Below are positions 5,911 to 10,504 of a stretch of DNA of 10,504 nt, piece by piece. The notes below the pieces were generated by a model. It had not been told where the DNA came from. It saw only the letters and a program-made list of their open reading frames with translations, and searched no databases. The position numbers were made by a program, and so were the translations under genes. Source of the DNA: an uncultured delta proteobacterium. Its GTDB lineage: Bacteria; Desulfobacterota; Syntrophorhabdia; Syntrophorhabdales; Syntrophorhabdaceae. Each line of letters opens with the position of its first letter. Position 1 is the stretch's first letter. The stretch spans positions 1-10,504 of the forward strand of contig CAIQJW010000166.1 of the NCBI GenBank assembly GCA_903872255.1. Direction: 5' to 3'.

Positions 5911-6136
5911 AGAAGGCTAACCGTATTTATCTATGATGCCGGGCACCGTGACCGGGTCCATCCCCTCCCCGGTATCCATAATGTCGATACCCGGGATCAC
6001 AACGCGGCGCGCAGCAGTTCATAATTTATGTGACACCGTGGACAGTATAAAAGTTCCCGCGACAGCAGGAATGACGTGTTTTCCAATTTCCTGTTGCATA
6101 AGGACGGGGGTTTGGATAAGAATAATGATCTGAAAA
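5911..6136. other. Structured gap between the GspE-type ATPase and metX
   Basis: No gene is supported here. ACCGGG (5951-5956) can pair with CCCGGT (5968-5973). Alternatively CCCGGTATC (5968-5976) can pair with GATACCCGGG (5986-5995) with one bulged C. These two helices share the same strand and exclude each other. Neither has a T-run, so they are not clear terminators for the upstream gene. TATAAA at 6046-6051 resembles a -10 box but has no suitably spaced -35. I saw no SAM riboswitch pattern, although metX genes often carry one. Confidence 0.4.
6054..6071. repeat. Short REP-like palindrome
   Basis: TTCCCGC (6054-6060) pairs with GCAGGAA (6065-6071) around GACA with one mismatch, and ATGACG follows. 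On the other strand it begins CGTCATTCC, related to the CGTCATCCC hairpins found after metX. It is probably a degraded member of the same dispersed palindrome family. Confidence 0.5.
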
Positions 6137-7318
6137 ATGCAAAAGCATAGCGCTGACCGTATCGGAATAGTAGAAACACAGTATTTCACGTTTGCCCATC
6201 CGCCCGACAAATTCGTGCTCGAGGATATGAACGGTATCGGGCCGGTCACTCTTGCGTATGAAACATACGGTGAATTGAACGAGGAGCGGACCAACGCGGT
6301 CCTCGTTCTCCATGCGCTTACGGGGGATGCACATGCGGCCGGTTTTCATAAAGGGCAGAAGGCTCCGGGCTGGTGGCACGATATGATCGGCCCCGGACTG
6401 GCATTCGATACCGGGCGGTACTTTGTCATTTGCAGCAACGTTCTTGGAGGGTGCGCAGGGTCGACGGGCCCTTCTTCGCTCAACCCTGAGACGCAAAAGC
6501 CGTGGGGCCTGGATTTTCCCCTTGTCACGATACGGGATATGGTAAACGCCCAGAGGCACCTCATAAAGCATCTTGGCATCGAGAAACTTCTGGCGGTTGT
6601 CGGCGGTTCGATGGGCGGGATGCAGGCGCTTCAATGGGCCGTCTCATATCCGCACAGGGTAGCCTCAGCGATCCTTATCGCCACGACATGGGAGCACACC
6701 CCCCAGCAAATAGCCTTTAACGAGGCCGGACGCCAGGCGCTCATGGCGGACCCCAACTGGAACGGCGGGGACTATTATGGAAAGCGCATGCCGGAAAAGG
6801 GGCTCAGTGTAGCCAGGATGATCGGCCATATCACGTACATGAGCGACACGTCGATGAACGAAAAGTTCGGCAGGCGCACCAAGGACGGTGCAAAGCCGTT
6901 TAAATTCGGCCCGAAATTCGAGGTCGAGAATTATCTCCATTATCGGGGATACGATTTTGTGAATCGTTTCGATCCCAATTCATACCTGTATATAACCAAA
7001 GCAGCCGATTATTTCAGCATGGCCAACTATACGCCGGCCGTTAAATTCCTTCAGGGCATCAGGACGAAACTCCTGGTGATCGCATTCTCGGGAGATTGGC
7101 TATATCCCCCGTACCAATCACAGCAGATCGTAAAAATGTGCCGGAGTGCCGGCGTCGATGCAAAGTGCCGCATATTGAGATCGGATTACGGTCACGACGC
7201 ATTCCTAGTTGAGTTTGAGGAACAAACCCGGCTGTACAGGCGTTTCCTCAAGAAGGTCCACGATTCGACCTTCGGCCCGAAAGAACCGCCCGCCCTAATA
7301 AAATCTTTCTACGGATAA
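6137..7318 (+). CDS. metX: Homoserine O-acetyltransferase
   Basis: The enzyme transfers an acetyl group from acetyl-CoA to L-homoserine, the first committed step of methionine synthesis, in the cytoplasm. The 393-residue protein is a full-length alpha/beta-hydrolase of the MetX type. It opens with the typical GIVETQYFTFA and LAYETYGELN, and has HALTGDAHAAG (59-69) and NVLGGCAGSTGPSS. The nucleophile elbow GGSMGGMQAL gives Ser158, with Asp320 (SGDWLYPP) and His353 (YGHDAFLVE) completing the triad. Acyl specificity cannot be fixed by eye, since succinyltransferases exist in this fold; acetyl is the default. The start lacks a clear Shine-Dalgarno sequence, but the N-terminus agrees with the family and no other start fits. 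No metW follows. It runs convergently towards hisC. Confidence 0.93.
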   Translation: MQKHSADRIGIVETQYFTFAHPPDKFVLEDMNGIGPVTLAYETYGELNEERTNAVLVLHALTGDAHAAGFHKGQKAPGWWHDMIGPGLAFDTGRYFVICSNVLGGCAGSTGPSSLNPETQKPWGLDFPLVTIRDMVNAQRHLIKHLGIEKLLAVVGGSMGGMQALQWAVSYPHRVASAILIATTWEHTPQQIAFNEAGRQALMADPNWNGGDYYGKRMPEKGLSVARMIGHITYMSDTSMNEKFGRRTKDGAKPFKFGPKFEVENYLHYRGYDFVNRFDPNSYLYITKAADYFSMANYTPAVKFLQGIRTKLLVIAFSGDWLYPPYQSQQIVKMCRSAGVDAKCRILRSDYGHDAFLVEFEEQTRLYRRFLKKVHDSTFGPKEPPALIKSFYG

Positions 7319-7370
7319 TAAGGGATTCAGGATCATTCCCGGTAACCCTCTCACCGTCATCCCGAACCCG

Positions 7371-7403
7371 GAGACTGTGTCGCAATCCCTCACCCGTCAC
7401 CCC
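7371..7403. repeat. Outer left arm of the metX-hisC inverted repeat
   Basis: These 33 bases match the reverse complement of 7767-7799 at 31 positions, differing only at the 4th and 30th. Weaker matching continues outward (CATCCCGAA at 7358-7366 also occurs on the other strand near 7812). Confidence 0.8.
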
Positions 7404-7480
7404 GGGACACCATCCGGAAGCCGGCATTCACCCACCCGCCATTATCCCGGCGAAAGGGTTATGTCGCCAATTCCCCCACC

Positions 7481-7515
7481 GCCGTCATCCCGGTTTACCG
7501 GGATCCAGTGTCTTT
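7481..7515. repeat. Inner left arm of the inverted repeat, carrying a REP-like hairpin
   Basis: These 35 bases match the reverse complement of 7691-7725 at 34 positions; the first 28 are identical. Within it ATCCCGGT (7487-7494) pairs with ACCGGGAT (7497-7504). Confidence 0.85.
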
Positions 7516-7525
7516 TCTTTTTCTT
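7487..7525 (+). terminator. Probable terminator for metX
   Basis: The hairpin ATCCCGGT/ACCGGGAT (7487-7504) is followed on the + strand by a pyrimidine run, TCTTTTCTTTTTCTT at 7511-7525. It lies about 170 bp after the metX stop, with no better terminator between. Confidence 0.5.
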
Positions 7526-7677
7526 ATTAGCCAGTTACAATTCACGAAAGCCGTAACATGAACAAGCAACCCTGCGTATATATCCTTGCCGGTAAGGGAA
7601 ATAAAACCTTATATACGGTGTGACATCCGGCTTGAAAAGACGTATACGGAAACCCGAAGTTAAACTCATTGTAAAAG

Positions 7678-7719
7678 AAGAAACAGAGACAAAGACGCTG
7701 GATCCCGGTAAACCGGGAT
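7678..7719 (-). terminator. Probable terminator for the minus-strand operon
   Basis: On the minus strand the hairpin ATCCCGGT/ACCGGGAT (7702-7719) is followed by a T-rich run (complement of about 7678-7697). It is the mirror image of the metX-side terminator and lies about 150 bp after the hisC stop. Confidence 0.45.
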
Positions 7720-7725
7720 GACGGC
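7691..7725. repeat. Inner right arm of the inverted repeat
   Basis: This is the reverse-complement partner of 7481-7515 (34 of 35). The near identity, compared with looser flanking sequence, suggests recent duplication or copying between the arms. Confidence 0.85.
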
Positions 7726-7766
7726 GGGGTTGGGGGATGACCGGGTTGGGGTATAACGGCGAGGAG

Positions 7767-7799
7767 GGGATGACGGGTGAGGGATTGCGACACAGCCTC
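7767..7799. repeat. Outer right arm of the metX-hisC inverted repeat
   Basis: This is the reverse-complement partner of 7371-7403 (31 of 33). The distance from inner to outer arm is shorter on this side (about 42 against 78 bases), so the halves have diverged by insertion or loss. Confidence 0.8.
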
Positions 7800-7866
7800 T
7801 TGATTCGGGATGCATAATTGAAGACCAACGACCATTTGCGACAGGTGTATTCTCCGGGCTTTCAGA

Positions 7867-8931
7867 TCAGATGAGCTTCTTAAGTTCTTCCATACATCGA
7901 AGGTTTTCCTCGGGCTTGCCGAAGGAGATACGGATACAGTCGGGAAAGCCGTAGGACCCCATAAAGCGTACAAGCACTTTCTTCTCAAAAAGCTTCCGGG
8001 TGATCTCTTCCGCTTTGTCTCCAATACGGACGAGAACGAAATTTGCTTCGGAAGGTGTGTACTCGAGGCCCGCGGCTTTAAGGGCGTCATAGTAGAAGCT
8101 CCTTGCCAATCGGCTGTTATCAAGGACTTTTTTGAGCCGGGCATGGTCCTTGAGAGCGGCCTCGGCAGCAAGAATGGCGATGAGATTAATACTGAACGGC
8201 TGTTTCGTCCTTTCAAGGAATGAGACGAGTTCCGCATCTCCGATGCAATAGCCTACCCGCAAGCCGGCGAGGCCGTAAGCCTTCGAAAATGTCCTGAAGA
8301 TAAGGACCGGGTAATCCCTAATATATGACAGAGTGGCGGGGAAATGTTCGCTTTGCGCGAATTCCGCGTACGCTTCATCGACGACGACAAGAACATCCGG
8401 CGGAACGGCCTTGATGAATTTTTCAAAATCCGTGTCTTCGTATATGGTCCCTGTCGGGTTCAAAGGATTATTCAGAAAGATGATCCGCGTTGTGTCATCT
8501 ATCTCGCCGGCAACTTTGACGAGGTCCGTAGCGAGATTGGTAAGGGGAACCTTCTTGATGTCATAACCGTAGATGCGCGCAGCGATCTCGTAAAAAGCAA
8601 ACGAGGATTCGGTAACGATGACCCCGTTTCGGCTATCGTGCTTCATGGCGCGGAACGACATCTCGATAAGTTCGTTCGAGCCGTTGCCGATGACAAAATT
8701 CTCACCCGCCAACCCATAATGTGCCGCGAGGTCCTCCTTCAACTCCTTTTCGCCCCCGGGATAGCGGTTTACCGAGAAAAGCGCATCGAGGATGGTCTCG
8801 AAGACCTTCTCCGACGGCGGGTAGGGGTTTTCATTGGAGGAAAGACGGACCCATCCATCCTCATGGCCGTACATAAGGGCCTTGGGATAATAAGGGATGT
8901 TTCGTATGCTGTCACTGATCGTGAACTTCAT
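7867..8931 (-). CDS. hisC: Histidinol-phosphate aminotransferase
   Basis: This PLP-dependent class I/II aminotransferase converts imidazole-acetol phosphate and glutamate to histidinol phosphate and 2-oxoglutarate in histidine synthesis; relatives also accept aromatic keto acids. The 354-residue length is typical. It shows LSSNENPYPPS near the N-terminus, RYPGG (56-60), NGSNELIE, NNPLNPTG (154-161), VVVDEAYAEF with the pyridine-nitrogen Asp185, TFSKAYGLAGLRVGY with the PLP lysine K217, and RISFGKPEEN with Arg334 for the substrate carboxylate or phosphate. The start ATG is four bases after the stop of the PHP gene and has only a weak ribosome site, so translation is probably coupled. It is the last gene of the minus-strand operon in view and converges on metX. 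Confidence 0.93.
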   Translation of the reverse strand: MKFTISDSIRNIPYYPKALMYGHEDGWVRLSSNENPYPPSEKVFETILDALFSVNRYPGGEKELKEDLAAHYGLAGENFVIGNGSNELIEMSFRAMKHDSRNGVIVTESSFAFYEIAARIYGYDIKKVPLTNLATDLVKVAGEIDDTTRIIFLNNPLNPTGTIYEDTDFEKFIKAVPPDVLVVVDEAYAEFAQSEHFPATLSYIRDYPVLIFRTFSKAYGLAGLRVGYCIGDAELVSFLERTKQPFSINLIAILAAEAALKDHARLKKVLDNSRLARSFYYDALKAAGLEYTPSEANFVLVRIGDKAEEITRKLFEKKVLVRFMGSYGFPDCIRISFGKPEENLRCMEELKKLI

Positions 8932-8935
8932 GGGG

Positions 8936-9586
8936 TCAGCCTGTTATCTTCCGCGCAAGCGCCCGTGCATTTTTCTGCATATCGCCGAAATCATCGACGC
9001 CAAGGCCCGCTCCCCGTGCTATGCTGAGGCCCTGTTCGTCGGTTATCAGGTCCGAGGGGCTATGCGAATCCGTGTTGAGGATCAATTTTGCGCCGATCGA
9101 TCTGGCCAGGCGCGCCACATGCCCGTTCGTGAGTGAATGGCCTTTCCGTGCGCTGATTTCGAGGAGAACCCCGCGGTTCCTGGCGCCTTCAACCTCTTTT
9201 TCCGTTATGAGGCCCGGGTGCGCCAGGATATCGACGCCGGCTTCTATTGCCGCCGCATTGGTCCCTTCTTCAACAGGCTCGGCTATGGTCTCTCCGTGGA
9301 CGACCACGTAGGAAAATCCGAGCTTGCGGGCAAGCACGGTAAGCTCACCTAACTGCCTGGCGGGACAGTGGGTAAGCTCACACCCCGGTATGATCGTCAG
9401 GCCTTCATGCAGTTCGGTATATTTCTTGATCTTGAGTATCGATGCCGCGACATTTTCGATCGTCGTTATATCGACATGGTCCGAAATGCCGAGTATTGAA
9501 TAGCCTTTTACCTTTGCCCGGCGGGCAAGTTCAAGGGGCAGAAGTTCACCGTCGCTTAACAGGGTGTGCGTATGCAGGTCGATCAT
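8936..9586 (-). CDS. PHP-domain phosphoesterase, possible histidinol-phosphatase
   Basis: This 216-residue PHP-superfamily metal-dependent hydrolase shows all the metal-site motifs: DLHTHTLLSDGE (H5, H7, D12), ISDHVD (H37), PGCELT (E70), VVVHGET (H97), DILAHPG (H123) and NTDSHSPSD (D173, H175). Such small stand-alone PHP proteins include HisK-type histidinol-phosphatases, nucleotidases and 5'-3' exonuclease-like enzymes. It lies four bases upstream of hisC in the same operon, which makes histidinol-phosphate, the HisC product, an attractive substrate; that is inference from context. It starts two bases after the stop of the nuclease gene. It is shorter than the ~260-280 residues of classic HisK, which lowers certainty about the substrate. 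Confidence 0.85.
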   Translation of the reverse strand: MIDLHTHTLLSDGELLPLELARRAKVKGYSILGISDHVDITTIENVAASILKIKKYTELHEGLTIIPGCELTHCPARQLGELTVLARKLGFSYVVVHGETIAEPVEEGTNAAAIEAGVDILAHPGLITEKEVEGARNRGVLLEISARKGHSLTNGHVARLARSIGAKLILNTDSHSPSDLITDEQGLSIARGAGLGVDDFGDMQKNARALARKITG

Positions 9587-9588
9587 AT

Positions 9589-10089
9589 TTACATTTTGTA
9601 CTTGCCGAAGTCATCCTGGGAGAGATTTTCCAGAATATCCTCCCAATCAGAGCTCTCGGAAACTATCTTGTCCTCTTTCTGGGTCGTAAGGTCAACCTTT
9701 GCCGAACGCTGAATGACGCTTTCTTCAACAAAGATGGGCGCACTGGTACGGAGGGCAACGGCGATGGCATCGCTCGGGCGCGCATCGATGACCATGCGCT
9801 TCTCGTTAACATCGATATGTATCAGCGCGTAATACGTATTGTCCTTGAGGTCGTTGACCTCGATCTTCAGGACCTTTACGCCCAGGTTGTCCAGGATATT
9901 TTTTATCAGGTCATGGGTCATGGGCCTCGGCGTCTCGATGTTCTCAAGGGCCGTAGCGATGCTTGACGCTTCGAGAAGTCCGATCCATATCGGCAGGACA
10001 TCCTTTTCCTCTGAATCCTTCAAAAGGACGATCGGTGTATTCGTGAACGGGTCAACGGTAATACCCGCAACTTTCATCTCTTTGAGCAT
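9589..10089 (-). CDS. Bifunctional nuclease family protein (BFN/DUF151)
   Basis: This 166-residue protein has the whole BFN domain: MKVAGITVDPFTNTPIVLLK, VLPIWIGLLEASSIATAL (31-48), RPMTHDLIKNIL (55-66) and IDARPSDAIAVALR (101-114). An acidic C-terminal tail (~137-166) follows. Plant members have been reported to have RNase and DNase activity; the bacterial role is unclear and structures such as Thermotoga TM0160 do not fix it. An AGGAGGT ribosome site (complement of ~10095-10101) overlaps the stop of the upstream miaB gene, three bases apart. In Desulfobacterota-like genomes this gene often sits next to miaB (from general recollection), which fits a link to RNA metabolism. Confidence 0.9.
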   Translation of the reverse strand: MLKEMKVAGITVDPFTNTPIVLLKDSEEKDVLPIWIGLLEASSIATALENIETPRPMTHDLIKNILDNLGVKVLKIEVNDLKDNTYYALIHIDVNEKRMVIDARPSDAIAVALRTSAPIFVEESVIQRSAKVDLTTQKEDKIVSESSDWEDILENLSQDDFGKYKM

Positions 10090-10092
10090 CGC

Positions 10093-10504
10093 CTACCTCC
10101 TCGGAGCACTTTGGATCTGACCCCGCAATGAATTAGCATACCCTTTTATTATATCCACTTCCACTAATTTGTAAACCATGCCCGCGTCCCCGGAAAAGTT
10201 GACTATTTTGCCAGTCCGCGTCCTGCCTGAGAGCTCATCGGGTGAGTTCTTGCTTCGGCCCTCGACGAGCACCTCCACTTTTTGTCCTTCCATATTTTTA
10301 TTGGCGCCAAGGGTTATTTCTTTCTGACGTTTTTGAAAACGCATGAGCCGCTCGTGTGCCACACCCGGCGGAACGGATCCGGGCAACTTTGCCGCAGCGG
10401 TAAATTTTCGGGCGGAATAAGTAAAGGAAAATGTGCCGTCAAACTTCACCCTTTCCATGAGGCACATCGTTTGCTCAAAGTCTTCATCGGTCTCGCCCGG
10501 AAAA
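10093..10504 (-). CDS. miaB: tRNA-2-methylthio-N6-dimethylallyladenosine synthase, C-terminal part
   Basis: The frame is open from the right edge of the window (first residues FPGETDEDFEQTMCLMERVK) to a TAG at 10093-10095, giving 137 residues; the N-terminal and radical-SAM cluster parts lie outside. MiaB adds the methylthio group to i6A37 in tRNAs that read UNN codons. 'GFPGETDEDFEQT' is the end of the radical-SAM barrel. 'FSFTYSARKFTAAAKLPGSV' matches the usual YSPRPGTPAA stretch, though with ARKF in place of PRPG. The end is the TRAM RNA-binding domain: EGQKVEVLVEGRSK, LSGRTRTGKIVNF, VDIIKGYANSLRG. The alternative is a sibling methylthiotransferase (MtaB or RimO), but the TRAM sequence favours MiaB. 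It is the first visible gene of the operon. Confidence 0.88.
   Translation of the reverse strand, partial: FPGETDEDFEQTMCLMERVKFDGTFSFTYSARKFTAAAKLPGSVPPGVAHERLMRFQKRQKEITLGANKNMEGQKVEVLVEGRSKNSPDELSGRTRTGKIVNFSGDAGMVYKLVEVDIIKGYANSLRGQIQSAPRR

Larger units (their letters stand above)
7319..7866. other. 548-bp gene-free gap filled by an inverted-repeat element
   Basis: I see no convincing gene here; open frames are short and overlap repeat sequence. Both flanks carry several copies of a GTCATCCC-like motif, pointing inward from each side. Nested inverted repeats (7371-7403 with 7767-7799, and 7481-7515 with 7691-7725) surround a 175-nt centre. The centre contains its own inverted repeat: CGTATATA near 7574 with TATATACG near 7611. 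The whole 7358-7812 stretch resembles a compound REP/BIME-type or MITE-like element placed between two convergent transcription units. Confidence 0.6.

Noticed and set aside
5933..6015. Minus-strand peptide reading ...DTGEGMDP..., like a histidine-kinase ATP-binding G1 box
   Set aside because: It is under 35 codons between stops, no flanking kinase motif is present in any frame, and it overlaps strong inverted repeats. Probably chance.
5997..6179. Minus-strand frame with CPRCHINYELL, resembling a zinc-ribbon remnant
   Set aside because: It overlaps the start of metX, has no second metal-binding pair and no ribosome site.
7319..7866. CRISPR array suggested by recurring GTCATCCC motifs
   Set aside because: Copies are unevenly spaced, imperfect and arranged as an inverted pair, without uniform repeats and spacers.
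7542..8237. Long minus-strand open frame (231 codons) running from the repeat region into hisC
   Set aside because: It lies out of frame with the well-supported hisC, has low-complexity Ser/Pro/Leu content and no domain. It is a shadow.

Overview
The window looks like chromosomal DNA from an anaerobic bacterium of the Desulfobacterota type (former Deltaproteobacteria, Syntrophia/Syntrophorhabdia-like). This placement is an inference from gene content: a deltaproteobacterial-style RpoD, an HU with a lysine/alanine tail, a cyclic-nucleotide-domain/GspE fusion, dispersed GTCATCCC-type palindromes, and evidence of selenocysteine use. The genetic code is the standard bacterial one, since TGA ends several genes here.

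Left part (1-2974, + strand): the C-terminal end of a spermidine-synthase-like protein; a near-consensus sigma-70 promoter followed almost at once by a terminator-like hairpin, which forms a candidate attenuated leader for rpoD; rpoD itself; a 23-bp hairpin built from seven-base repeats; a small unrecognised protein; then an HU-family DNA-binding protein with a histone-H1-like tail, closed by a textbook UUCG terminator.

Centre (2975-5910, + strand): the most notable item is an interrupted gene at 3140-3796. It encodes a degenerate J-like domain, one membrane segment and a glutaredoxin domain. A TGA at 3563-3565 lies exactly where the first active-site cysteine of the glutaredoxin CPYC motif belongs. 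The same frame continues for 76 codons of clear glutaredoxin sequence, and a perfect 7-bp stem with an AGUUU loop begins 15 nt after the TGA, matching the general form of a bacterial SECIS. I read this as a 218-residue selenoprotein (Sec142, active site U-P-Y-A). Next comes a 672-residue GspE/PilB-type secretion or pilus ATPase with an N-terminal cyclic-nucleotide-binding domain, with no other type II secretion or type IV pilus genes in view.

Right part: metX (homoserine O-acetyltransferase, + strand) converges on a minus-strand operon read in the order miaB (3' part only), bifunctional nuclease (DUF151), PHP-domain phosphatase, hisC. The genes of that operon are 2-4 bp apart. The PHP protein directly before hisC suggests that it may supply the histidinol-phosphatase step after the HisC reaction. 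The 548-bp gap between metX and hisC has no convincing gene. It holds a large inverted repeat whose inner arms are hairpins followed by T-rich runs, placed to end transcription from both sides.
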